Assembly (NCBI GenBank): GCA_039566865.1
Contig: CM076955.1
Span: 21,683,501 to 21,747,500, forward strand
Direction of reading: 5' to 3'
DNA from: Aurelia coerulea
Taxonomy: Eukaryota; Cnidaria; Scyphozoa; Semaeostomeae; Ulmaridae
DNA length: 64,000 nucleotides
Shown: positions 45,805 to 58,300 of the stretch, piece after piece
Position numbering within the stretch: the stretch's first letter is position 1
How the letters are laid out: the number at the start of each line of letters is the position of its first letter
The notes under the pieces: model-generated
The model's database searches: none
The model's input: the letters and a program-made list of their open reading frames with translations, nothing else
What the model was told of the DNA's origin: nothing
Position numbers and translations under genes: made by a program

Positions 45805-46010
45805 CAGGCGTTGTGGTCCAGTGGTGTAATCCCTGACTTTGCAGCCAGAACTTTCAGGCGGACAGGATTCGATCTCAGTTAGAGCCCCACCACTTAAGCG
45901 TCATGACAAGGGGTTGCGGACTCAATTAGTTCTTCTCTACTTCTGTGAGCCCAGCGCTTGGCGCTAAAAACAGCAACTTCACCATCTGCAGCAATATATG
46001 TACTGGAACT
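45805..46010 (+). mobile_element. tRNA-derived SINE, copy 1
   Basis: A TGGTCCAGTGG A box (about 45814) is followed by a GGATTCGATCTC B box (about 45865). The body has AGCCCCACCACTTAA, GACTCAATTAG, TTCTCTACT and CCAGCGCTT blocks, all shared with copy 2. Polymerase III promoter structure is seen; activity is unknown. Confidence 0.75.
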
Positions 46011-46248
46011 TTGCTTTTAATAAAAGAAGTGCCCTTTTTAGTTGTTTCAAAACATGAACTGAAAATAGTCTAGTTCATACAATTTATTATTCACCAAAAG
46101 CTACGAAATTTATCTATCCTTATAACTTATTAATTCGTTGCTAAAAATATCAGTGTCAAGTAAAAATTTCATTTAATACCTTGTTTGTTTTTGTGAATCA
46201 TTTCTTTGGCTCAGTTTGTCCATCACCCATTTGAATCAGTTCATTCAT

Positions 46249-49200
46249 TCAGTGAGAAGCAAGAAATCCACCATCAATTGGAAGTGTTGTGCCATTTATC
46301 ATGTCACTCTTGTCGCTAAGTAGGTACAATGTTGCATTCACTACGTCTTTTATCTCTGAAAACAAATTACATCGAAACAAGAATAAGGGTTAGCAGCACG
46401 GAAAAAATGATGGTTGCAGTGGGCTTTTGACTCCGTTTACATTTTAGTTAAGCCTACAAGTAGAGGCTAGTTTTAAGGGATTATGCAAGGTTATAAGCAT
46501 ATTATAAGCTTGCAATTGCAAAGAGCAAAAGAAATCTAGAAATAGCTTATTGAAATCGATGTCCCACACGTGCAAGGAAACAATGTTGTGCCAATGTCAA
46601 CCCCCCCAAATAATTTTGAAAACAATGCTGCTACGTCACAAGCAATAATTAGATGCATTGTTCTCTATTGTTTTAGGAACAATTGCTTCCCAATCAGAAG
46701 CTCCTTCCTATGGCCCTGTGGAGAAGTGTAAACGTTCATAAACTGTAACAACTTTAACAGCGGATAAAGACTGTACTGATACAGTGTTCAGTGAATGTAG
46801 CTACTGCTAGTTGTTAACTTAACATGGGCGAAACTTTCGTCGTATTTTCATTTTAAAAACTTGAAACAGAAAACCTTCGAACATTTTCTCGATTTCAACT
46901 TCATTTCGCTCTTTGTTGCTTACGTAGCTAAATTCACAAAGTTACTTGGGTAAACCTAGAGGTTATTCAGGTTACTACAATAAAGAAATGTAGTTACCTG
47001 CGAACTTTGCCATTGGTATCTTGCTAAGCATGCTAGAACATTTCTCAGGATCAGACCAAGCCTTCCTCGCCATATCTGTCCATACCACGGTTGGATTCAA
47101 TGCATTCGTTCGAATCTAAAAATGCAATGATCAGTACATGACTTCTATTGACTACGAAGAAGGCAAACAATAGATTATTCTGGAAAAAGATAGCATTGAG
47201 GCGCATTTGACCAAGAAGCATTGCGTTTGATAATCGAGTCAATACTGATTATATAGAAATCTGATCATCATCCAATGCAAAATGCATCTTAGTAGAATGC
47301 TCCTCGATGTCACCTTTTGGTGCTCATCTCTTGCAAATTACGGTGAAAATAAATCAAAGGAAACCTTCTGGTGACTCACTGAATTTCACCAAAAATAACA
47401 TACTGCTCTTCCATTAATAACATGTAGAAAAAGCTTCAGTGACGTTTCTTAAAGAACTTTTGTTATCAAATGGCAAAATAGAATTACAGCTCATTTTTCA
47501 AACTCTATAAAAAGCCTATTTTTACTGATCAAAAACAAAATGGTTGGTTTTTGTTGGAAGGAATCTGCAAATTCAACTTAACAAACTTAGAATCATAAAC
47601 AAAAAAAGAGATGCTTTGCTGAATGAAAGCAGACTTTGAAAACTGAAACTTACATTATATGGTCCTAATTCCAATGCCATCATTCTGGTTAACTGATCCA
47701 GAGCACCTTTTGATGCACCTAACAAAAAGAATTTGATTTTTGTAATGAATGATAAGGAAGGTTTAGTAATTGAAAGACCCAGGGCCGTAGGAAGCATCTC
47801 AAACTTGAGGGGGGCACAACACTTCAAGGGCACTTTTTCCTTTAAGCTAAAAGGGCACTTCCTGAAAATTAAAAGGGCGCTTTTCTGTTTAGTGCAAAAT
47901 CTTAGGGGGTCACATGCCCCCAGTGCCCCTGGTTCTTATGAGTATGGAAAGACTCTCTAGTAAATTCAACTAAAACTTAATGAAATTCACTTACAATAGA
48001 CTGTATGGTCCTTCAATGCAACTTTTGATGCTTGGCTAGATATATTGACAATTGATCCTCCTTTGCCAGCTTCTACCATTTTCTTTGCAATAAACTAAAA
48101 ACGAAACATTTCAAATGAATCAGAGCACGATGAACAAGATAGGAACGAATAGTATAAACAGTATACGAATGCAAAATGAATCTTCATCAAATTTTCTATA
48201 ATTATTTACCCAATTTCCTGCAAAAGTCTGTCCTGCAAACAGAGAATTGTGAAGAGATCAGATGCAAAAGAGAGATGCAGAAGCCTATATTGTCATTGGA
48301 GCGTGGCTTTAAAACATTTAGCTCTGTTTTTAAGTCACATTCTTTTTTGCATCCAAATAGCACGGTTGAATTTTGTAAAGCAAATGATATGTGTCTGATC
48401 GACACATTGATATTGTAGCGAAAAGAATAGATTTCACACCTTAAATGTAGCAGACCATAATTTTTTGCCTTCTCTGTTTATTTTGATTTGATTGAAGGCA
48501 CTTACAGTAGAGCTGTGAAATCTATTCTTCACGAAGGCAAATCACTTCCCTTCTTGGAAACATGAATTCTTTGTTTTACAAAATTTGCTCTTGCTCATCC
48601 CAATCTCTTTACAATATTTTGCAAGTACTTGATCGTATCCTGCAAACAAATCTATATTTGAATGATGATAAAAGTTTGTTAAAGTTAGCTGATGGAGCTA
48701 AGTAGAGGCAATCTCTAAATAGGACAAAGAAACGCCTTCACACGCAATTGCTCCGCTAGTGAAAAAATATGCATGCACACAAGTGCCAAAATCATCAAAT
48801 ACAATAGGCTAATTTTAGACTTGCATATGCAGCTCTTGAGTTAGCTATTTATCTCTGTCAATTAACTTTAAACATGTATTTTTCCATACCTGTGATAAAA
48901 ATAAGACTGCTTTCACATTGATATCCATAACTCTAAGGAAAGAAGACTGTGATAATTAATGGATAAGAATGCTAAATTCATCAGAAAATTATGTGCAGAG
49001 TGGCAAGTCATTGTTATTAGTCATCTCTCTTATCTTTCCCTGATGTTAGTGTATTCTATTTCAGAAGCCAAAAACAAACTTTGTTGCTTATAAACAACAG
49101 ATCAAAATCAGAGGGGGAACATGAGGGAACATTTTGATAAATTCAATCATAATTTATTAATTTCTACAAACGTACGTATCATATGCTTCTTCTGTAACTT

Positions 49201-50164
49201 CAAAGAATGGTTGAATGACGGCAAATCCAGCATTGTTTACAAGAAGTTGAATACCATCCAATTTACTGACTGCAGCTCTGACAGCTTCAATATTTTGCAG
49301 GTCAATGCATATGGGATGGATCCCTGGTGTCTGAAATGAGGTGTATGTAGAATAGCATCAAATAAAGAATTGTTATTCAGTGGCAGCATCATTGAGGGGG
49401 GGGGCCGGGGGGGATGAGTCCCCACAAATATCTTTAGGTCGGTTTTCCAATTTGTCCAAATCAGTAAGAGAAATCGTCAGATGAAGGGATTAGGCAGTTA
49501 GATTTAGATCTCGAATATTGAGGACAGTAAAGGCTGTTTCTTGCAATAAAAAGGGCATCTCCCAAGGGCAAAAGGGCATGGCCTGAAAGTTTACCAGGGG
49601 CTTCACTTGCACTTCACCCGCAAACTCACATTTTCAATTGTCCACCATTCCTTGGCAGCTGGCAATGCCACTGTTGCTGCTCATTGAAAAAGGTTACTGT
49701 CTGGGACATAGAAAGGGGAGAATGCATAAAGCAGAAAGTATACTTGAACATATTACCTCAGCAATTAAACTATCAAGGTCTGATTGCGTTCTGCTAATTG
49801 CATAAACTTCTGAACCACATGCAACAAGTGCCTTGCAAATGTCTCTCCCAATGCCTGCAAAAGAATATCAAATCTATTATCAAATATTGCATGTGATTAT
49901 GCCATTGTTATAATTTCCAACAAGAAAAGACTCTCCGAGAAACCTATAGATGCACGCACATAAAAGAGGGCGGGGTAAAGCGCGATGATGGAAGATGTTG
50001 TATGAATGGCTAAGTAATGGCCTAACTTTTTTTAGGCCCTAACCAAGTTTAGATGCTCTCAAAATCTCCCGTCAAGTTTTGGCTTGATGATATTAATGCA
50101 CCCAAGTTTTACCTTTTCCAGCACCAGTGACTAGAGCTCTTTTTCCTTTGAAGGAAATTTCCAT
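46249..50164 (-). CDS. DCXR: DCXR-type short-chain dehydrogenase (L-xylulose/carbonyl reductase), 245 aa
   Basis: Eight exons close in frame: 50164-50113, 49854-49757, 49330-49176, 48932-48890, 48094-47995, 47718-47654, 47115-46998, 46355-46249. The product starts [20 protein letters not shown] with the TGxxxGIG NAD(P)-binding motif split across exons 1 and 2. It then has [28 protein letters not shown] (catalytic Ser) and YCASK (catalytic Tyr and Lys), followed by [10 protein letters not shown] and a C-terminus [14 protein letters not shown]. Human DCXR has 244 residues and the same landmarks, so this is very likely its homolog: an NADPH-dependent reductase of L-xylulose (uronate cycle) and of dicarbonyls. 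ISRTQ fits an NADP preference. A minus-strand AATAAA is at 46088-46083. Introns hold small repeats at 47775-47960, 48421-48534 and 49385-49620. Confidence 0.94.
47775..47960. repeat. repeat with CCGTAGGAAG and GGGGG ends
   Basis: GGGCCGTAGGAAGCATC with AGGGGGGCACA at the left and GGGGGTCACATGCCCCC-AGTGCCCC at the right. Internal AAAAGGGCAC words repeat. Related degenerate copies appear near 25690-25845 and 49385-49620. Confidence 0.55.
48421..48534. repeat. short foldback element
   Basis: GAAAAGAATAGATTTCACA at the left pairs with TGTGAAATCTATTCTTC at the right, about 114 bp end to end. Lies in intron 4 of the DCXR gene. Confidence 0.75.
49385..49620. repeat. G-run repeat remnant
   Basis: A GAGGGGGGGGGGCCGGGGGGG start is followed by AAAAGGGCATC words like those at 47775-47960. 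No clear right end. Lies in intron 2 of the DCXR gene. Confidence 0.4.
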
Positions 50165-51738
50165 CTTTTGTTATTTTCGTCTGCAATTGCTCCCAGAAAA
50201 GCCAATCGTTCTTTGCTTCTGTCTGCTTGTTTGTTACTTCCTTTCTTGAGATGCCATTGATCTCTTTATCAAAACGAGATTTGGTGCCTGAACTATAATT
50301 AAAAATTGGCGGGAAAATGGAATGTTGCACACGTGCTCGCTAAATATAGACACATTGCAGTAAAACTCTTGCTTGCAGTCTACCGATGCTCTTGCTAGTG
50401 ATCATAAGACATTTTACCATCAACAAGGGCTTGTCTAACAGTATATTGACACACATTTAAGTTTTCATTTCTATTTCGTCTAAAATCTCCAACCAAAGCG
50501 AACAACATTTGTTGTAACGAGAATCATAGGTAACATATATATTCTCTAAATTCAAACTCGTTGTTTTTCGTCGTATGGCGGTGTTTCTGCCTTTGAATTT
50601 AGTCATATACAACCTCCTTCAAATTCGATGCACACCGAAAGAAGAAACTTTTAAACGCTTGGTATGGATGATCGACAGATCTCTTTCGGCAAATATGAGT
50701 ATTTTCATTTCTGAATGTTAGCTGGTCTGCAGATCGGCGAAGTTTATGGTATCGACACAATAAGATCTCACGTCTTTATCGAAAAGTCCAAAAGAAAAGG
50801 AACAAAAACAAAGCTATTTTCCAGTTGAGAAACCACTCAGAATTCCATATTAGTACGTTTTTAAGCAACTACGTTTTGAACAGCGTGGTTCGAACTGCCA
50901 TGCAATTCAGTCTGAGGATAACAATAAAAACAAGGCATCGCTGCGTTTCCCTTTGTAAATTTGTCATAACGCCAATAACAGAACAAAACAGAACTTTGGT
51001 TCTAAACATAACAGATACAATCTAACATGGTAATATACGATTTCGAATATGTACAGATGATATTTACATTATGTTGCACTGTCAAAAATATACTTCTTCA
51101 AGTTTCAAACTTGAAAACATAACGCGTTTGTACAAATGGCTAAATATATGATCCCTCAATCTAACCAGTAGCTTCCAGAGCTCCAAATACTGTTGCTTTC
51201 ACTAGTTGTGCTTTCTATATTTTTAGAATAAACTGCGGAAAAGACATGACAGTGAACTTTGACTGTGAACTTTGACTGTGATCAACACTACCTTTCCCTG
51301 ACAAAAATGTCCAAACGATATGAAGATAACATCTAACATAGACTTGCTTCTTCTCTTGAAGGAGGTCCCAAACAATTATGTAAAAATTCATACACATTTA
51401 TTAATGTTAAGCAACATCTCATTTGTTCAAAGTGTTATCCAGAGTTTATTTGGTACATTTTTTACATCAATTACAATCTGACTGGAATTTTTTTGACGAG
51501 CATTTTCTGAATGGATAAAATCTATTTTGTATTTCTTTTTATTTCTCTCCATTACCACATCTTCCATACATTAAATCATCAAATTTTACCAGATTTGGGA
51601 CCATAAGACTCAGATAAGATGATCGTATGTGACAATATACTACATTGAATAATCTCTATGAAATTTTTCAATCGTCTTAAAATGACGAGCTTCTTTTGGC
51701 AGAAAGTTATTAGACCATGATCCACTAGACGACTTTAC
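50165..51738. other. spacer between DCXR and NTHL1
   Basis: Upstream of the DCXR start and downstream of the NTHL1 stop. Minus-strand AATAAA signals lie at about 51542-51537 and 51402-51397 and may end NTHL1. No other gene was recognised. Confidence 0.5.
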
Positions 51739-54700
51739 TTATTCATTCTTCTTCGGTTTTCGACCACTCATGGCTGATCTTCCATAAGGACAAATTTTGT
51801 TGTTCAGACATGTCCCACATTTTGGTCCAACAGGAAGACATGATTGCTGACCAAAGCCAACTAATAACACGTTGATTGTCTCCCATTCTTCTCTACAATA
51901 AAAAGCAACAATATTCTGCCATATTTGTGAGTAAATGAGCTTCTATGCTGATGTGAATACTGCAAAAACATTCGTAAAATGAAAGTGCACAAATCTTTGA
52001 CAGTGAGCAACGGATCCAATCCACTCGGTAGTCAGTTTTGGCGATTCTACTAATAGCAGATTCACAGTCTTTTCTTTCCGGCCTTCCTGTAACATTTAAA
52101 ATGTCTATGCGTAAATGAACATGGTGCATCTAACTTCCACGCAAATGCTTCAGCACAAAGAAAACCGAAGAATTTTGAAGACGTTTCATGTTGCTCAGAG
52201 CTTGAAAATGTTATTAAGTAACAAAAACATTTCTAAATCGTTCCAAAATACACTGGTCACAGCAGAGCTTTCAATAAAAACCGAAACAGACACAACGAAA
52301 TTAAAATGGTGCAAAAGTTTGAAATTAGACACTCAGACAGCTGGAGCGAAGTTCCCATCGGCAGTGGAAGGGTGCTAATGGTAAGAGTTATCCTTTTCGG
52401 CAAAGAATGACTGTTATTCAAGTAACTCATGAACTTTACACCTAAGAAGCTCAACGCAATTGAAAAGTAATAGACGATAACAAAATAAATACCTTGGAAG
52501 CCATGCTTCTAATGCCTTTCTTGTATCCTCTGGTGTTTTTGTTGGCTTTTTAACCCAACCAAGTCTATTGCTTATTCTGTGAACATGAGTATCAACTCCT
52601 ATCCCAGTCATTACATTCCAAGCTGCATGCATACAGATGTGTGCCATTTTAGGACCCACTCCTGGGAGAGCTAAAAGTCCTTCCAGGGTTTCTGGGATGT
52701 CACCCTTGTACTGCTCTTTGCAAATTTCAGTAGCTTGCTTTATAAAGGTTGCTTTCCTCTGAAAATTAATTGATATATAATAGTATGCATTTTTCATCAA
52801 CATATTATAATTTTTACCAATAAGCTCAGGTTTATGTGGTATCATTATGTTAGCTTTTTGAAGCAACAGCATGACTAGTCCATAACTCTTCCATAAACCG
52901 TTATTTCGTGTTTCATATTCCTATTTCTTGCTTTCATAGTTAATTGTATGTTGAGAATTTCAAAATGAATCCATTTTAAAATTTACCTGACTGAAATTGG
53001 CCACTATGTTCTGAAATTACAAGGGATTTTCTCAAGAAAGCCTCTTCAAGAAACCTTCAAATCGGTCCCAAAATCACTAACAAATTTCCCTAAAATTCCT
53101 GCCTGACACATTCCTTGCAGCAAACAGCAATGACTTCTCCACGCTTTAGCCCATGCTATTCTCTTGGGAGGTCTCCCCCACCCCGTATGAATAACCTATT
53201 CAGGAAGATTACATTCTCCCGAAAGGCCAAAATACCATCATTTTTAGGGAAGGAAAACTAAGGAGAATTTGCTCATTGTTTTCACTCGTTTTTGCAGGAT
53301 TTTGGAAAGGGCTTTCTGTAGAAAATCTCCCAATATACAGGGGAAGGAATAGCTGATTAAAGCTGGGTGAATTATTTGAACATATTGGTAATGGAAGAAG
53401 ACAGTTTTCAATATTATTGCTTTGATATTCAGAGAGCAATCATGGCCTTTCAAAAGGGGATTCTTTTTTTATTCACCCAAAATATCAAATTTACTAAATT
53501 GAGGTCACAAATTATCATTCTACTCACCTTCCAAAATCCAACAGGGTAAATCAATTCTCCAATCTTTTTCTCGTCTGTTTTCAAAACATGGTCAATGTTA
53601 AGGCCATAGTTTTTAAGTCTTTCCATTGCAGCAAATGTGACTTGATCTTTAGTTTGAGCTGAGAGCATCAAAGAGACCAGGATATGATATCGAATAGTCT
53701 GTGAAAAGATATCAACTTTCGGTTTGACTTGCAACATTTATGAACATGCCATTACAGAAAAACTGTTGGGAGGATTTCAGCAAATGAGCCAAGCTACTGT
53801 ATGCTTTTCATTGAAGCCGTTTAATTAAGCTTCAAAGTTGAAATTGTCTTTTTTTTGTAGAAATAAGAGGGTTTTAAGAGTTTTGTTAAAAAGACTGGAA
53901 AGAAGAAGTTACAGATTGATGATATTTTGATCTCTAAAAAGCAGACTTTCACTCATTATTGTGATATAGCTCCATTAGCCTTCAGACATTTTGAGGGTGG
54001 CGCTGACATTTTTCAAGCTCTTGTCCCTTACAGCCTTTCAACTAGCTACAGTTTATCAACTTACCTCAGGGGTCTCATCTGGGTCCGCTGTTCTTTCACA
54101 ACCTTGTGAATCAACAGGTGCATCTTCTTCTTGCCGCATTATTTTGATATTTTTCAGCAATTTCTTCCAGTTTTCAGGTTCCCAAGATTCATCTATTTTT
54201 TCTTTTTTGATCCTTGTGTTATTTGGAGATTTTCCTTTTCTTTTAGATGGGCTTATTTTCGAGTTGCTAATCTTTTCATCTGCTTCAAATTTTTCTTCTT
54301 TAAATTTTGCAGTTTCTTCATATTCAATTTTCACTGGCTCTATCTTTGTAAGGTTTCTTTTTGATTGCTCTCTTTGGCTAGTTGTCCTTCCTACAGATCC
54401 TGAAAATAATGAACAAATTTGCTACAGTCAGTCATATCCGTAAGACAACTGGACAATGTCACAGAATTGAATGGGGACAAGCAATTAGTTCTTGGGAAAA
54501 CAACAGATCGAGACGGAAAAAGGTCCAAATATATTTTGTTTTCTTCTTTGTTGGTTACCATCTTTAGAAAAACATAAAGTCAGTCTCAAATTCTCAAATT
54601 AGATGTCACACAAGATTTGTGATAACGCAGAATTAGTCGAGCGAAAAAACTTCAATTTATTTCATTTGTGCATGGATGTTTACACCTAATATCTGCTCAA

Positions 54701-55086
54701 GGGCGTTGCCAGCCCTAGAAAAGTGGGGTGGGCTTACTTATGGAACTAAGATCTGGACCAAATACAGCCTTGAGAAAACTGGGTTGAACATGTCCACCCT
54801 CTAGTCCACTCCCTAGCGATGCACCAAAATATTTCGAGTCTGAAACCTGCAATGGAACGTAGCTCACTGGGACCTGGTAGCAGTTATCGCCTCCCTGTTC
54901 ACTGTGTGTGTCCCTCCTGTTGTTATGGCTGGCTTTGAAAAACAAGAGCTCAAGAGAGGGCCTAAAGTCACGTGGCCTATTTACTACACCATTTCTTGCA
55001 GTACAAAAACATTTGATACCTAGCGCAGCCAGTGCTTTAGCGGCAGCATTTCTCGTAGTTCTTGTGTTGAAGTATGGGGACGCCAT
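51739..55086 (-). CDS. NTHL1: endonuclease III homolog NTHL1, DNA glycosylase/AP lyase (330 aa)
   Basis: Five exons close in frame: 55086-55020, 54399-54065, 53698-53528, 52758-52493, 51892-51739. After a short N-terminus ([17 protein letters not shown]) and a Lys/Glu-rich region comes [20 protein letters not shown], then [12 protein letters not shown] and LIYPVGFWK. The helix-hairpin-helix [10 protein letters not shown] carries the catalytic Lys, and [11 protein letters not shown] carries the catalytic Asp. The 4Fe-4S cluster is complete in the last exon as C-x6-C-x2-C-x5-C (CLPVGPKC..C.....C). It removes oxidised pyrimidines in base-excision repair in nucleus and mitochondria. Length and order match human NTHL1 (about 304-312 aa). 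The start is the ATG facing a gene on the other strand across a short shared promoter. Intron 1 contains a MITE at 54576-54695. Confidence 0.96.
54576..54695. repeat. diverged MITE of the ATCTAATTTGAGAC family
   Basis: TCTCAAATTAGATGTCACAC and GATAACGCAGAATTA match the family, while the right end (ACACCTAATATCTGCTCAAG) is more diverged. Lies in intron 1 of NTHL1. Confidence 0.65.
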
Positions 55087-55308
55087 CGTTGATTGGAAAT
55101 ATCTTGCCCCTTCTTTTCGTACTCCCTCTGTCGATTTGATGCACCTTCTCTCTCCTTCGCTTCGCTATCTTTCTCTGTTGCATAATGGCCTCGTTTTGGA
55201 GGTTTTGTTTTCAAAATACAAAATATTCAAAAAATGAGAAAGAACAACAACAACAAATATGGTTTTCCCGCCAAAAAGCACTTGATAAACAGGACTGCTC
55301 GAAGCAAG
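55087..55308. promoter_or_regulatory. putative bidirectional promoter, NTHL1 / HhH-like gene
   Basis: Only 222 bp separate the two opposing ATGs. No TATA box is visible, and the NTHL1 side is CG-richer than the flanks (cttcgcttcgc, cctcgttttgg). Shared use is inferred from the spacing. Confidence 0.6.
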
Positions 55309-58300
55309 ATGGGTGAGAATTTGTTTACAAGTAATGATCCGGAATTATGGAAGAAAAGATTGCAAAGATATGATTCGGTGATGAAAAAGAAGTCCGAAGA
55401 TAAGAAGAAGAAAGAGTTACGTTTGCTTGATTCTTGGTAAGAAACGAAAAGGCTGTATTTTGAATTTCAAAAGCCGTGTGTATCTTGCCTCTGTTCTCTG
55501 CCCCCCTTCCCCAGCATTTTTGTAATAAAGGCTGAACAAACAAACTAAAATTGATCAAAGTCAGTATTCATACTTTACAAAGACATGTGCATCAAACAAT
55601 GCTGCAAAATGTGCACAGAATTTTCATATCAGATTCAAAATGAATCTCGGCGCAATTTGTTTCCTTTTCTGTTTGATAGACAGGAAAATATATTTAGTTA
55701 TGACCAGGAACACTGGAGCAATGGTAGGGCATGGGAGCAAATAGGAACGCAAGGGCCAGGAAATTTTGCAGCCCCAACCCTTGTGCCCCCTCTCCAACGT
55801 TCCTGTTTATGACAGTTCATGACTGAGTCAAAAGTCTCTGACACGTGACAATTTTGATTTGGGATCTGCGAGATGTAGGGATCCTGACCTAATCTTGAGA
55901 GCCCCAGTGCAATACTTTGAATTTCAACTCTCAATATATGCTGTAGAACTGCTATATCACCAAGTTTGTGGTCTTTATTCCCTCATAGGTTTCAAAATGA
56001 CTTGCCTAAAGCTATTTCAGCAAGATCACCAAGACATGTTACAAAAGAAGAAATTATTAAGTTGATGAAATGGAAGTTAATGGTAAAAAGTTCTTCTTTT
56101 AATTTCTCCATCCAGAGATAAACCAATCCCAGATGAACCGATCCCAAAACTCAGCCAGGTAGACGTTTTTTCTTTCACAAGACAAAACGCCTTTGGTTGT
56201 ATGGGTTTTGTCAGCAACCCAACTGAAAAATTAAAGAATTGCTTTTGTTTGAAATTTTCTTCTAAAATTTTGTGGTATTCAATATTAAATAATTATGACT
56301 AGAATCCTCACTTCCCCATATTCAAAATATCTGACGACAAACAATTTTTCCATAAATCCTCACTTCCCCATATTCATCTGACGATCAACTTAGCCCATGA
56401 AATTTTATAGAAAAGAGAACAATTGAAATTTATTCTTTGTTAAGCAAGCCACTTCGCAAAATATGAGAAATTTTATTTTGTTTATCCCCATTTGTTTTTA
56501 TCTGTGTATCATAAAATCATTCTTCTGCTTTCAGAGAGGAAAATTCAGACCAAGACTCACACAACTTGTTGAGCAGAATTCAGTAGATGATGTGAAAACC
56601 ATTTCTGAGAATGCATTCAAGAAACCAAGAAACGTTGCTGGTGCTATCAAAGAATTGAGCAAATTGAAGGCAATTGGTCCTGCTACAGCTTCAGGTAAAA
56701 TGAGTAGTTCCGAGGGACCCTTCTCCTTCTTCCCACCTTTGGTAGTGCCCATAGAAAACTCAAATCTACATGAAAAGTGTCACAGCTTTCTGTTACAGAT
56801 GGATATAGACAAACCCTGGGGTTGTGGCAGTGTCAGCTGGACATGGTTCAATCCCAGGTTAAGCCCCACCACTTGACATCACAGACTCAATTAGGTTTCT
56901 CTACTGCTGCAAGTCCAGCGCTTAAAACCATTTCACCTTCACCTGAAATTTTCCAGAAAATGCAAGTGCCGAAAAATTATGAAACTGATTTATTGTTTAT
57001 TTAGAGACATCAAAGAACATGCCAGTATAATTTTCACCCAAAGCATTTTTGGAGTTTTCCCCTCCCTGATCACTATCTATTTCTTCATGAAATATCTTGC
57101 CATTCTTTTCAGCAATTCTGTGTGCTGCAAACCCAGAAATCTACCCATTTATGGCTGACGAAGTTATGGAGGCAATCCCTGGGTTCAAACGTGAATACAC
57201 AGTTGGAGCATATTCCAAAATGCAAAGTGAAATAGGAAAGAAAGCCGAAACATTAACAAAAGGTAAAATATGACAAATTTTTTCTTTAATTACAATCACT
57301 TACAATACTTTGCAGCAATAGTAAAATTATTAATTAGGCTAAAATGGAAAAATATTAAGCGAAGGGGGAATATTAAAAGCAGGTGTGCCCCTGGAGTCGT
57401 TGGAACAGTTTCGGGCTGGTGCTATAAATTTTCTGACACTGGTTTTGCAAGATCAGAGTTAACATCAAGATTCTCATACCCTGTACACTTGAACTTGATT
57501 TTAACAATGCAGTCCAAAGTAAATTGTTACAACAGGTCCACTTAGCAAGGACAACTCACTGGTTTCTTCGTTACAAATATTATCAAAGGACACTAAAGGA
57601 TCAACAACCGCACAATCTAAATGCTAACATTTATGAAATGCGTAATAATTACAGCTGTCAAAACCCCCTGCTTTACTTAAACCCTACATAGTATGCATAC
57701 AAACTAAAGATAATGTGTGGAGAAACGTTGCTTGGCAAAAATCTACCTACTGAACGACAGTATGAATCAACGATTGTTCTTAACATTTCTGTTCTTAGAA
57801 TAATCTAACATAAATGATGGAATCAAAACAGTTCCCTAGAGTTTTCTGAAAACAGAGTTAACCGACGAACGGATCGTTGTTGATGGAAGTTTCTAAATGA
57901 ATTTGCAGGGCAGGCCTATTTGCTACTCGTGTACTTTGTGACCGCTTTGGTCCCCTCACTAACAGCGTGCTTTGCGAGTTCTCCCGGCAGCAGCAGTCTC
58001 ACAGAAGTCTGTATTTCCCTTGATGTTATCGTTGCACGTTTATTGTAGTGCGCTAGCTTCGAGGCTTCCTGTGCAATTCGCTCAAAAATATCGTTTACAA
58101 AGGAGTTCATGATGCTCATTGCTTTACTGGAGATGCCAGTATCAGGATGTACTTGCTTCAGTACTTTGTAGATGTAAATGGCGTAGCTTTCCTTTCGTTT
58201 CTTGTGTCTTGGTTTGCCATCAGTTCGCACGCCTCTCTTGCCAGGTCCTGCCTTCTTTTCGCCTTTCTTTGAGATCTTTTTGCCTTTAGAGGCAGCAGTA

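Noticed and set aside
45805..45890. Functional tRNA gene
   Set aside because: A and B boxes are present but no cloverleaf arms pair properly, and the sequence continues into a repeat shared with 56800-56945.
52000..52129. Minus-strand frame [18 protein letters not shown] as an NTHL1 exon
   Set aside because: The exon at 51892-51739 continues the NTHL1 protein in phase and carries the iron-sulfur cysteines; the 52 kb frame matches nothing in that family.
57850..57900. Histone 3' stem-loop after H2B
   Set aside because: Only a 4 bp stem (TCTG-TTTT-CAGA) is present; the canonical 6 bp GGC-type stem with flanking ACCA is not.
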